From: Xaviernesmea rhizosphaerae
Lineage (GTDB): Bacteria; Pseudomonadota; Alphaproteobacteria; Rhizobiales; Rhizobiaceae
Direction: 5' to 3'
Assembly: GCF_001938945.1 (NCBI RefSeq)
Contig: NZ_MKIO01000031.1
Span: 186,001-250,000, forward strand
Length of the DNA: 64,000 nt
Shown: positions 44,508 to 53,656 of the stretch, piece by piece
Numbering within the stretch: position 1 is the first letter of the stretch
Layout: the number at the start of each line of letters is the position of its first letter
Made by a program: the position numbers and the translations under genes
Notes under the pieces: generated by a model
Seen by the model: the letters and a program-made list of their open reading frames with translations, nothing else
Told to the model about the DNA's origin: nothing
Databases searched by the model: none

Positions 44508-44930
44508 ATGCGCGCCAGGATCACCGTTCTCATCGCGACGGCGTTCGGGATAGGCCTCGGTTCCCTTAGCCCCGCCTTGTCCGAGCAGCAGCACCAGCAC
44601 CAGCATCACCAGCCCGAGCCGGCTGGCAAGAGCGAAGAAGCAAAGGCGTTCTCGGGAAGCATGAAGGCTGCAATGGAAAAGATGCATGCCGGCATGATGT
44701 CGGTTCCGGAGAGCGGAAATCCGGACAGGGATTTCCTGGCACAGATGATCCCGCATCATCAGGGCGCTGTCGATATGGCCAAGGCGGTTCTGGTCAGCAC
44801 AAAGGACCAGCAAATTCGAAACCTCGCTCAATCGATCATCACCGAGCAGACCTACGAGATTCAACTGATGCACGCGATGCTCGACCAGTCGGGCAATCAA
44901 CCTGCCGCAACTCCGGAGACCGTAAAATGA
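44508..44930 (+). CDS. DUF305 family periplasmic protein
   Basis: The 140 residues start with a signal peptide (about 1-25) followed by a His-rich stretch QQHQHQHHQPE, likely metal-binding. The DUF305 core is plain: MEKMHAGMM, RDFLAQMIPHHQGAVDMAKAVL and EIQLMHAMLDQ. DUF305 proteins are ferritin-like helical bundles linked with copper handling. AAAGGAAG precedes the start. The stop overlaps the next gene in ATGA fashion. Confidence 0.9.
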   Translation: MRARITVLIATAFGIGLGSLSPALSEQQHQHQHHQPEPAGKSEEAKAFSGSMKAAMEKMHAGMMSVPESGNPDRDFLAQMIPHHQGAVDMAKAVLVSTKDQQIRNLAQSIITEQTYEIQLMHAMLDQSGNQPAATPETVK

Positions 44931-46303
44931 AACGTTCCATCCTGGTTCTGATGTCCGCACTCGCAGCATCCCCCGCCCTGGCTCTTCCAGAAGCCAAAGA
45001 CCGGGTCTACGCCGCCGACCAGAACAGCAACACGGTCTCCGTTATCGATCCCTCGACGAACACGCTTCTGGGTTTGATCAAGCTGGGTGATCCAAGGCCG
45101 AACGTCCTGAGCCCTCTCTACAAGGGCGAGGTCAATGTTCACGGTCTCGGCTTCTCGCCGGACCATAAAACCATCGTGGCTGTCTCCACCGTCACAAATT
45201 CGGTGACCTTCATCGACACCGCGACCAACAAGGTGAAGGGGGTGACCTATATCGGCCGCAACCCGCATGAAGCCTTCTTCACGCCTGATGGCAAGCATGT
45301 CTGGGTGACGGTGCGCGGAGAAGACTACCTGTCGGTCATCGACGCCAGCACCTTTAAGGAAACCGATCGGATCAAGACGGAGAGCGGCCCGGGGATGACG
45401 ATCTTCGCGCCCGACGGCAAGCGCGCCTTTGTCGCCAACAGCTTCAATCCCGTCGTTCAGGTCTTCGACGTGGCGTCGAAAAAGCTGTTGGCGGCCATCC
45501 CGGTCGTGTCACCCTTCTCACCGTTCATACAGGTCACGCCCGACGGTAAGGAGGCCTGGCTGACCCACAAGGACGTCGGCAAGGTAACGCGGATCGATAC
45601 CAAAACGCTAAAGGTGAAGGGTGTCATCGATAGCGGCCCGATCACAAACCATTTGGCCTTTGCCAAGACACCCGCTGGCACCCTCGCTTACGTGACCATT
45701 GGCGGCGAGAATGTCGTGAAAGTCTATACGCTCGACGATGACGCCAAACTGGTCTCGACCATACCGGTCGGTGCGCTTCCGCATGGCATCTGGGCCTCCG
45801 GAGACGGCAGCCGCGTCTATGTCGGACTGGAGAACGGCGACGCGGTCGACGTCATCGACACCGAAAAGCAGGCGAAGATCGCCCATATCCCGTCTGGCCA
45901 AGCCCCACAGGCGCTGATCTATGTTCCCAACGCAGTCGCAAGCGGCGATGGCCGCCAGAACCTCGAGCCGCGGAAGGATATGCCCGAGAACGTCACCCTC
46001 ATGCTCAAGCCCGCAGAGAATATGGAGGGCAGCGGCATGATCGTTTCGCGCAATCTCGGTTTGATCGATATCGTCGACGTCAGCGTTTCCAAGCTGAAGC
46101 CGGACACCACCTACACGCTGCTCTTCGAAGGCCAGCCGGAACCGATCGTCGCCTTCAAGACCGATGCCAAGGGGGCCGCGATGGCATCCGCAACCAGCCC
46201 CACACGCGCGATCGTCAAGGCGGGCGAAGCGTCAGCCTCTCCAGACGTCATCCTAGTCGAAGGTGCCGAAGCTTCCATGGATGCCGTTTTGAAGTCTCGA
46301 TAG
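44927..46303 (+). CDS. Periplasmic YVTN-type beta-propeller protein
   Basis: The 458 residues have a signal peptide (1-19, ALA-LPEAK) and seven propeller blades with recurring VxVIDxxTNxxxxxI (for example NTVSVIDPSTNTLLGLIKLG, NSVTFIDTATNKVKGV). A C-terminal domain of about 120 residues follows (DMPENVTLMLKPAENMEG onward). Such propellers accompany copper or redox enzymes. It is translationally coupled to the DUF305 gene, so the two probably act together in the periplasm. Confidence 0.9.
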   Translation: MKRSILVLMSALAASPALALPEAKDRVYAADQNSNTVSVIDPSTNTLLGLIKLGDPRPNVLSPLYKGEVNVHGLGFSPDHKTIVAVSTVTNSVTFIDTATNKVKGVTYIGRNPHEAFFTPDGKHVWVTVRGEDYLSVIDASTFKETDRIKTESGPGMTIFAPDGKRAFVANSFNPVVQVFDVASKKLLAAIPVVSPFSPFIQVTPDGKEAWLTHKDVGKVTRIDTKTLKVKGVIDSGPITNHLAFAKTPAGTLAYVTIGGENVVKVYTLDDDAKLVSTIPVGALPHGIWASGDGSRVYVGLENGDAVDVIDTEKQAKIAHIPSGQAPQALIYVPNAVASGDGRQNLEPRKDMPENVTLMLKPAENMEGSGMIVSRNLGLIDIVDVSVSKLKPDTTYTLLFEGQPEPIVAFKTDAKGAAMASATSPTRAIVKAGEASASPDVILVEGAEASMDAVLKSR

Positions 46304-46322
46304 AATTGTCGGTTGGATAGCC

Positions 46323-46361
46323 GCAGGCGTAGTGCTGTTTCGTTAAACGCGCTGCGCCTGC
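46323..46361 (+). terminator. Hairpin terminating the cargo cluster
   Basis: GCAGGCGTAGTGC (46323-46335) pairs with GCGCTGCGCCTGC (46349-46361) over 13 positions, two as G-U, 20 bases after the propeller stop. It lacks a T tract. Confidence 0.55.
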
Positions 46362-46814
46362 CATTACTTGCTCAAGCAGACGTCCGCTTTGGGCCGATAG
46401 CGGTTCTCAAGCATTTAATGACAAACAAAATCTCGACGGCCCTTTGCCCAAAAAAGCTAACGATTGCTCGTCACGTAAACACATGACGGCGTCGTTGAAG
46501 TGGAGTGGCAATAACTACCAATCTCATTGATTACCGAAAACCGGCCTGACTACCGATAACATTCCTTATCGGAAACTAGCAATTTTCCCGCAGCTGGATT
46601 GCTACCTTCACCACTTTTGCGGCCACGATGCGCAGGGAAGCCGACATCACGTGCACTCTATCGCAGTGCGAACTGCCGTGGGCGAATAATCAGAAAGGTG
46701 TTGACGCGATGACAGCAGACCGCGCTGCATAACCCAAGGTGTAAACGACATTGGATTATTATCGCTAACGTGTCGCCGAAGCCGACGAAACACGCTAGAA
46801 ACTCAGTGAGTATA
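46362..46814. other. Intergenic region, no gene seen
   Basis: The stretch is relatively AT-rich. It contains ACCGATAA/TTATCGG inverted pieces (about 46548-46572) and no convincing frame. It should contain the promoter of the following gene. Confidence 0.5.
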
Positions 46815-47594
46815 ATGCGCTGGAGTCCATTGCGAATGCGTCGATGCTTGCTTTCTGTACCTATCTTGTTCGCCCTTTCATCAGTAGCTTACGCTTTGAC
46901 CGGCAGCGTCGATGGTAGTTCGAAGGAAAATTACGAAAAATCCTTGAAAGCCATGGCTGACCAGTTATCATCTGCCGACAAAGAAGTCTTCTCAAAAGGC
47001 CTCATCAATCTCATGATCACCCGCTACCCACCGGCAGCCGGGGCCGAGGGCCTGATGCTCTTGCAATTCATGCCGCAGGCCATTGAGGCTGCACCGGTCA
47101 ACATGAATGGAGTGACGGCTGACGAAATCATGGCGCGTGGTCGGGAGCTGGTGGCGCAAGCCCGAGCAGCAGGGGCACTCACCACCCCCCCTGACGCTAA
47201 CGGAACTTTGGCATGTGTTCGCAAAAAAGTGGCGATCGCTTCGGCGACCTTCGAGAAAGGTGACTATAGCTTAGGGTCTCGGTTCAGCGTAACCAACAAC
47301 CTGCCGTATGCAATTGCCGGAATCTGGATCGACTACAAGATCAAGTCTGACAATCGCTCTGTGCCATGGGCCGAAGAAGACTTCGTCATGGCAATTTCCG
47401 GCGGCATCGAACCTGGTGAGACACGTCAGCTTAGCACCAGCTTCAGCTTGCTGTCGAGAGAGACGCCGATGACGGCGAAAGTCTTCATGACTGTTCGGGA
47501 CGTCGCTGACCCCGATAAGAAGCTGGTAGTGAAGGCCGCCGGTGGTGTGTCAGGCTGGCCAACCGACCGCTCGCCGAAGGGCTGCCAACTCTAA
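46815..47594 (+). CDS. Secreted protein resembling DUF6694-type lipoproteins
   Basis: With the start at 46815 the protein is 259 residues, with an N-terminal signal (RRCLLSVPILFALSSVAYALTG). The first domain carries YEKSLKAMADQLSSADKEVFSKGL and VNMNGVTADEIMARGREL, similar to the small DUF6694 fold. The C-terminal half is an immunoglobulin-like beta domain (RFSVTNNLPYAIAGIWIDYKI). No lipobox Cys is evident. ATGs at 46836 or a GTG at 46770 are alternative starts. Function is unknown. Confidence 0.6.
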   Translation: MRWSPLRMRRCLLSVPILFALSSVAYALTGSVDGSSKENYEKSLKAMADQLSSADKEVFSKGLINLMITRYPPAAGAEGLMLLQFMPQAIEAAPVNMNGVTADEIMARGRELVAQARAAGALTTPPDANGTLACVRKKVAIASATFEKGDYSLGSRFSVTNNLPYAIAGIWIDYKIKSDNRSVPWAEEDFVMAISGGIEPGETRQLSTSFSLLSRETPMTAKVFMTVRDVADPDKKLVVKAAGGVSGWPTDRSPKGCQL

Positions 47595-47619
47595 CCTTAT
47601 TATCATGTAAGAGTTTCAC

Positions 47620-48204
47620 ATGTTCCTCTCTCGCAAGCCGAACTACGACAAAATCTTCTCGTCTACATCTTCCATCTTCGATCATCTCTATTCCGACCGT
47701 TCGAAAACGGCTTCGATCTTGGCCGACAAGGACTTCCTAGACGCTTGGCTCGAAAGCGCGCATGTTGGACAAATCACAGGCGTCATCCGTGGTGAAGCAG
47801 TTAAAGGTGATTTGCCATCGATCAAGCAGATGATTTGGGTGACTGACCTTTATTTCCAGAATGCGGACAGCTTTTCTAGCAATCCTGACGAACGCAAGAA
47901 GATGAAGACCCACTTTTTGCAAGAGCGAGTATTGTTCGCAGAGAAGGCCGTTTCCCTTGGTCTGAGAGATCGCTCTTATCAGGCTATGGTCGCGAGCGTT
48001 AATCTGTATCGCCTAATTTCCAGTCCGAGTTCGAAGCCAACGGACGTTGACATTCGAACTGCACTGAACGGGATTATCACTAACGCAAATACTTATCTTT
48101 CGTTGAAAGATGATGACGAAGGCATGAATGAAGATGCCAGGAACGTGCTTGAGGAATTCGGCAAGTATGTCGATATTATCAACGCATTTAATCGGTATAG
48201 CTAG
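47620..48204 (+). CDS. Unknown protein
   Basis: The 194 residues start MFLSRKPNYDKIFSSTSSIF, only 25 bases after the previous gene, so the two may be co-expressed. The protein is helical (ERVLFAEKAVSLGLRDRSYQAMVASVNLYRLI) and resembles Sel1/TPR-like arrays weakly. No firm family is recognised. Base composition is noticeably lower in GC than the chromosomal part. It converges with the helicase gene. Confidence 0.65.
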   Translation: MFLSRKPNYDKIFSSTSSIFDHLYSDRSKTASILADKDFLDAWLESAHVGQITGVIRGEAVKGDLPSIKQMIWVTDLYFQNADSFSSNPDERKKMKTHFLQERVLFAEKAVSLGLRDRSYQAMVASVNLYRLISSPSSKPTDVDIRTALNGIITNANTYLSLKDDDEGMNEDARNVLEEFGKYVDIINAFNRYS

Positions 48205-48228
48205 TCTTCGAGTGGATTGCACTCAAAC

Positions 48229-51006
48229 CTAGTGCAATTGAGCGACCTCGCCAGTTGAGGTTGTCTCCCGGCAAGACGGGAACCGGCTGCATCCGAGGAA
48301 CTTGTTGTCGTTTTGCCCGCGGCGCTCGACCATGAACCCGGTTTCGCAACGCTTGCATTTTTGCAGCATCACACCATCGACGGTTTCGTAGCGTAGCCCG
48401 CCCGTGGCGACTTTCTCCAACTCTCCGATATAACGGGAAGGATTACCTTTGGAACTCAGGATGAATACGCCGCGGCTCGCGCGCGTCAACGCGACGTAAA
48501 ACAACCGACGCTCTTCGGCGTAAGGGAAGATTTCCGGTCGTGGAACTACGAGATGGAGCAGCTCGTCGTCCTGAATCATGCTAGGCACACCGTACTCCCC
48601 CTCCGTGACATCAAGGAGTAAGGTGTAGTCCGCTTCAAGACCCTTGGACCTATGAAAGGTCAGCCCCTTTACTTCTATGTGGGAGAACTTCCAATCATCT
48701 ATGATCCGGGGTATCGTCCTGTTGTAGCGAGCCAACAAGAGCACGGTCAGTTTCGGCTTCTCATTCGTCTGCCAATCTGCCGATCTCAGTTCGGCGAACT
48801 CATTCAACCGCGACAGCATCGTCAGACAGGCGTTCTGCAGGTCCGGCTTGTCGCGTCGAATGGTGATCGGGACGACCCTGATGGATTGCGGCAAAGCCGG
48901 GCGTGACGAGTGCACCGTCTTCTTCAATTGCGCTGGATTCTGCTGCACGAACCTGGCAGCAGCCTCCGCGATGAACTGATTGCTCCGATAGGTCTGTTCA
49001 AGTCTACCTACCCAGCTCGTGCCAAAGTTCTTCTCGAATTCGGTGAAGATCGTGACATCCGATCCCGAGAAGCGGTAGATCGACTGCCAGTCGTCTCCAA
49101 CTGCAAAAACCTTCGTATGCTGCTTTTGATACCTCAGCGCCTTAATCAGCTTCGATCTGGATTCCGAGATGTCCTGAAACTCGTCAACGAGAATAAGCGA
49201 GTACGGACTCCTGTACCGTCCTAACTCGATGTCGGCGACGGCGTCCGCGATCATCGAGTCAAAATCGATGCGACCGGCCGCATCCAGGTCTCTCGAATAG
49301 CATTCCGTTATGTGCCAGATTACCTTAGCGAAGCGCTTCGCTCGATTTGGATCACGAAGGGTCTTTGCGCGTTCAAGGAGCATTTCGAGTGTGAGACCGC
49401 TTGCACGAATGTGCTTAATGCAGATTGAAACGATGTTGTGGTAGCGCTGAATCACCGTTGGTTCTAGCGCCTTTGCAATCTCCGCGTAGTCGCGCGGTCG
49501 CGGCTCCACGCCCCGACGGGTCAGCTGGTTTTCCAGCTCGTCCAACAGGATATCTTGGCTCTCCATAGCGGATGACGTCTCGAAGAATTTGGCCTGGGCT
49601 TCTTCCATCGCCTTTCGTTTTGCCACTGCAAGATCGACATATCCCTCAAACGGTGATGTCCCATCCTGATTGATCGCAAAGTGTTCGTGATAAGTGTCGA
49701 TAGACGGATAGTAGAAGTCGGGGGTTAAGTATTTTGCCTCTTCGTTCTCATCGAGGTATTCAAACTGCTTCTCGTATTCGAAATCGATGGAATGCACCCA
49801 TAGCCAGTTGGCGATCTTTCGCTCTTGAAGCGACCTCACCGTCTTCTTTGAAAGGCTTTGAAGTGTCGCTTTCGCACCACTGGCTCGCGCCTCCCGGTAC
49901 CGTTGCTCGTCCTCGGCGGCGTCTATGATCTCGTCGCCAGAAGACGCTGTAGGAAACAGAGTGAGCATCTCGATCCACAGGCGTCTAAACTCTTCATCCT
50001 TCTCGATCTCGGCTTTTATCAGGGTATCCAGGAAGCGAGCCTCGGCCGATGCATTTTCGATCCATTCAGCAAGTTGCGGTGGTTTCCCGCGCACTTCCTT
50101 GATGATACTCAGTCCAAGGGCATGGAATGTTGTGACACGGCACCTCAGTTCACCCACCCCCACACCAAGCTGGCGTGCAAGCCTCTGGCGAAGCTCGGCC
50201 GCAGCATTGGCGTTGAAGGCGAGGACCAGAATTTCTTCGGGCGCATGTATTCGCTTGTCGAGGACATATGCGACCTTAGCCACCATTGTCGCCGTCTTGC
50301 CGGAACCGGCCGATGCCACAAGAAGGTTGCTGTCTTCAAGCCGAATGCAGGCTTCTCGTTGTTGCAGTGACAGTGATAGGCCAGCAAGCTCGCTGAAGAA
50401 GCGATCATAACCTGCCAGCTCCTTGACGACAAAATCCTCGTTGTACTGACGCCGCTTGTTGGGATCAGTCAACATTGACAGGTTCTTCGGAAGCAAGGCG
50501 GCGAGCTTCGGAGGAACTCTCGCTGGGTCAAATAGCGGATGCGCCAACGCATTTGCCGCAGGACCCGCCACCCGGTTGATTGCTGCGCCGATATCGGAGT
50601 GAGCGAGATACTGACGTGCTTCTGATGTCACGGCTGCAATGGCCTGGTCGACGGCAGATAATCGCTCTCGGTCTCCCTCGATTGTCGCTCCAAGATGTTT
50701 GTTTACGAAATCCAACAGACGGTTCGAAAGATCATCCGCCCCTCCTGCGGTGAGCCCTTCTAGCCTATGAGTCCGCGTCTTCGAACGCACTTCTATAGTA
50801 TGCCAGAGCAGGCCTCTCGAGGTATGGATGCTCGTGAGATCGAAGCAGGGCAGGAGAACATCGATTTCGGTGGTTAGCTTGACAGCATCAGGGCGGGAAG
50901 CATCGATAACGAGACGCCATTGTGTTCGCAGAAAAAGACGCGCAAATAGATTGGGTCTGTATGTCTTTCCTCGCCCAAACACGCCGATCTCCAAAGTCTT
51001 TTCCAA
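48229..51006 (-). CDS. UvrD/Rep-superfamily helicase (helicase IV-like) with C-terminal zinc ribbon
   Basis: The 925 residues contain a UvrD-like superfamily 1 core: Walker A ASAGSGKT at 231-238, motif Ia ILVLAFNANAAAELRQRL, motif II LILVDEFQDI near 610, motif III VFAVGDDWQSIYRF, motif IV LEQTYRSN and a final domain with FYVALTRASRGVFIL. The C-terminus has a topoisomerase-type zinc ribbon CKRCETGF...LGCSRFPSC. This layout matches DNA helicase IV (HelD). It lies at the start of a defence-like block, where such helicases are frequent, and may be a standalone factor. Confidence 0.9.
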   Translation of the reverse strand: MEKTLEIGVFGRGKTYRPNLFARLFLRTQWRLVIDASRPDAVKLTTEIDVLLPCFDLTSIHTSRGLLWHTIEVRSKTRTHRLEGLTAGGADDLSNRLLDFVNKHLGATIEGDRERLSAVDQAIAAVTSEARQYLAHSDIGAAINRVAGPAANALAHPLFDPARVPPKLAALLPKNLSMLTDPNKRRQYNEDFVVKELAGYDRFFSELAGLSLSLQQREACIRLEDSNLLVASAGSGKTATMVAKVAYVLDKRIHAPEEILVLAFNANAAAELRQRLARQLGVGVGELRCRVTTFHALGLSIIKEVRGKPPQLAEWIENASAEARFLDTLIKAEIEKDEEFRRLWIEMLTLFPTASSGDEIIDAAEDEQRYREARASGAKATLQSLSKKTVRSLQERKIANWLWVHSIDFEYEKQFEYLDENEEAKYLTPDFYYPSIDTYHEHFAINQDGTSPFEGYVDLAVAKRKAMEEAQAKFFETSSAMESQDILLDELENQLTRRGVEPRPRDYAEIAKALEPTVIQRYHNIVSICIKHIRASGLTLEMLLERAKTLRDPNRAKRFAKVIWHITECYSRDLDAAGRIDFDSMIADAVADIELGRYRSPYSLILVDEFQDISESRSKLIKALRYQKQHTKVFAVGDDWQSIYRFSGSDVTIFTEFEKNFGTSWVGRLEQTYRSNQFIAEAAARFVQQNPAQLKKTVHSSRPALPQSIRVVPITIRRDKPDLQNACLTMLSRLNEFAELRSADWQTNEKPKLTVLLLARYNRTIPRIIDDWKFSHIEVKGLTFHRSKGLEADYTLLLDVTEGEYGVPSMIQDDELLHLVVPRPEIFPYAEERRLFYVALTRASRGVFILSSKGNPSRYIGELEKVATGGLRYETVDGVMLQKCKRCETGFMVERRGQNDNKFLGCSRFPSCRETTSTGEVAQLH

Positions 51007-51172
51007 AGCGAGATTGGGAGATACGGATTGATTATTCGTTACTTATCTGACGGTGCCGAGATTCCCGCGATCCAACAATGTGGCTAGCCAAATCTACCAA
51101 TGATTCAGGGCGCAATGCAGAACGGCATCGACGGGCTCAATTTGGAACGGCACCACCTACTAAATTTAGCCG

Positions 51173-53587
51173 TCACGAACCGAAAGGCAGTTTAGCCTTC
51201 GCAGAAGTCCACGCCTTCTCCGCTCTCTTCCCCGCAGATTTCGCCTTGGGTGGCTCTGACGTCATGATCTCCAGCAGGTCGTGCAACTCCGCCTCCACGG
51301 CGAGAGGATGGACCTTGGCGGCGTCCATGGCGGAAAGATATGCCCTCGCGCGCTCGGGCTGGCGGAGGCCTGGGAGGACGACCTCGAGGTCGTATGCCAC
51401 CTCCCGTAGGAAGAGTATGTCATCCGCAAAACGGGCATCAAGCCAGCCTCTAACGGTCGGTGCTGTATCAGGGACCTGAGCGCGCTTTCCCTCGAGCATC
51501 TCGATCTTCGACTGGATCGCCGCAATCGTCACAGTACGGAAACGTGCGGCAGCAGCGTCGAGGTCGGCAAGCCATTCCGAGGATAGTAGCCTGCTTGCCT
51601 GCTCACGAGCCCAGCCAGCGCCCGCCAACGCACCGACACCTCCTACGCCGCCAAGCACGAGCGCTCCAGCGGGTCCGAAGGCCATCAGGCCGATAAGCTT
51701 TCCCGACATGCCTCCGATCGCGGACAAGCCGCCCTTGACGGAGACATCCATTGCCACAGACAGCGGAAGGTCGGACATCGGCAACCGACCGCGCCAGACG
51801 CGATAGAGTGTTCGTGCCGATGACGCCGCGACGGCGAAATACGGAACGTTCATGTCGCCGAGTGCCTCTCCGGCTTCCACCGAGGTCGTCATGATCAGGT
51901 CGGCGATCTCGCGGTCGAATCCATCCACATAGAAAACCATCTTCTCCCAAGGCGCACCAATCTCCATGACCGTATCGGCGAGTTCCGAGTTGGCGTAGAC
52001 GGGCATGTTGGGATACTTCTCGAAGTGCCTCCGTAAGCCATCTACGCTCATCAGGCACTTAACCTGGAACGGCATCCCGTCCACCAGCAGGTCGAACCCC
52101 GGGTTGTTTGCCGTCTCGGGAAACGAAACGACGTGACCGCTTCCGACCAGTCGCGCCGCAACGAGCTGCTCCGACACATACCCCCTGAGATTGTTCTCCG
52201 CTCCTGCCGCCGCCGTCGCTGCCATCGAGCCGACACGATCGGCGAAAGCACCGAACTGGAAGATCGTGCCGATATCTTCTGCACGTGAGAAGTCAGCCGC
52301 CGATACCACCATGGGATCAATGGAGGCCGCATTGTAAATGATATCGCCAGCGGTCAATGTGGCGACGGTAGCGATTTCCGCCGCGTCACCCTTGCTCCGG
52401 GACAGAACACCTTCGAGCAAAATGCGCCGTCGGTCGGCCGTAGAGTTGGAGACCGCGAGATCGCCGAAAGCAATCGGCATGCTGCCGCCCATTGTCTTCG
52501 CCACCTCGCGTTTCCGCGATAGCGCGGCAGCCACTAACCCGGACGGAAGCGAAGCGAAGTCGGCCTCTGTCGCTGTCCTGAAATCGTTGAGAACTACTGC
52601 CAGCCCTTCCCGCTCGGATGACAGGCCGCGCAGGGCCAGCTGGACGGCGACGACGCCCGCCAGCTTTGCGGCCTGCCCGCCGTTCACATGACGGTTAGCG
52701 AGATAGCCAATGCCCACGACAGCGGGAATACTGAACAGCGGGTTCGCGAGCATGAATAACGTCGAAACCACTGCTGGTCCGCTCATGAACGGGATGAATG
52801 CCGACGCCTGAGCGGCGAGGATGTAGGCGCTGAAGCCCGCGAGGTTCACGCCGACGCCGATGGAAAATGCTGTCGTCCCTGTCGCCAGCAGAGCGAGCGT
52901 CGCCTTGTCCGCCGATGTCAGGGCCTTCTGCATGGCCTCATCGCGAAGTTCAGGCGGCAGGCTCCTGATGTGATCGCGGATGCGCTCGTCGAGTGCGCTT
53001 TGCAGTTCCTCGGACATCTCGCCAGACTTCGCTGCCTCGGCGAGCTCCCTGGCAACCATCTCGGCCTGGTCAGCGACAAGAGCTGAGAAATCCTGATACT
53101 GTCGACCTCGGATCGCCTTGACTGTCTTCAATGCTCGCTGGAACGCGGTCTGCTCTGCGCTTTCTGTATCCTCCGCGATTGGGACGGCCATGATCGCCGC
53201 CGCCTTGAAAGCCGCGCCCGCGCCGACCGCGCTGGCCTTCCTCGTGGAAAGCGGGAGAACCGTATCGATATCGAGGGCGTCGGCCATTCTCGTCCACAGT
53301 CGAACGCGAAGCGCTCGATCCGTCGAGGTGGACGAGAACAAGGCGTCGGCAGTCTCCTCCAGGCGGCGAGCGAAGGCTTTGGTCTCGGTCTCCCGTGCGT
53401 CCTTCTGGAAACGGGCGACCATGTCGGAAACCCGAGCCATGGACATCGATAGCAGGGTCGTTGCCTCGAAGCTGGCGATGAGGTTGCAGAGCTCACGGCG
53501 ATCTAAAGCCCCGAGACCCGCGAAAATCGTCCATGACGGTACGTACAACTCGATCCCCCATCCAGCACAGCAGGACACATGCCGCAT
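51173..53587 (-). CDS. Large membrane-associated protein with a PD-(D/E)XK nuclease-like core
   Basis: The 804 residues are mostly helical. Hydrophobic segments at about 229-262 and 268-297 (TGTTAFSIGVGVNLAGFSAY; FMLANPLFSIPAVVGIGYLA) and a Gly-rich one near 655-690 look membrane-inserting. Between them lies a nuclease-like pattern: E473 in GYVSEQLVAARLV, D499 in GFDLLVDG and QVK at 508-510, the D-x9-QxK layout of restriction-endonuclease folds. I know of no named family with this combination. The start is uncertain. It is 69 bases downstream of the NYN gene and probably shares its transcript. Confidence 0.65.
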   Translation of the reverse strand: MRHVSCCAGWGIELYVPSWTIFAGLGALDRRELCNLIASFEATTLLSMSMARVSDMVARFQKDARETETKAFARRLEETADALFSSTSTDRALRVRLWTRMADALDIDTVLPLSTRKASAVGAGAAFKAAAIMAVPIAEDTESAEQTAFQRALKTVKAIRGRQYQDFSALVADQAEMVARELAEAAKSGEMSEELQSALDERIRDHIRSLPPELRDEAMQKALTSADKATLALLATGTTAFSIGVGVNLAGFSAYILAAQASAFIPFMSGPAVVSTLFMLANPLFSIPAVVGIGYLANRHVNGGQAAKLAGVVAVQLALRGLSSEREGLAVVLNDFRTATEADFASLPSGLVAAALSRKREVAKTMGGSMPIAFGDLAVSNSTADRRRILLEGVLSRSKGDAAEIATVATLTAGDIIYNAASIDPMVVSAADFSRAEDIGTIFQFGAFADRVGSMAATAAAGAENNLRGYVSEQLVAARLVGSGHVVSFPETANNPGFDLLVDGMPFQVKCLMSVDGLRRHFEKYPNMPVYANSELADTVMEIGAPWEKMVFYVDGFDREIADLIMTTSVEAGEALGDMNVPYFAVAASSARTLYRVWRGRLPMSDLPLSVAMDVSVKGGLSAIGGMSGKLIGLMAFGPAGALVLGGVGGVGALAGAGWAREQASRLLSSEWLADLDAAAARFRTVTIAAIQSKIEMLEGKRAQVPDTAPTVRGWLDARFADDILFLREVAYDLEVVLPGLRQPERARAYLSAMDAAKVHPLAVEAELHDLLEIMTSEPPKAKSAGKRAEKAWTSAKAKLPFGS

Positions 53588-53656
53588 AATCCGGTGTGTG
53601 TCGAACCTTTTCCATAGCTTGCGCGGTATGCTCGCATCAAAAGCGAATAGGCTCGA

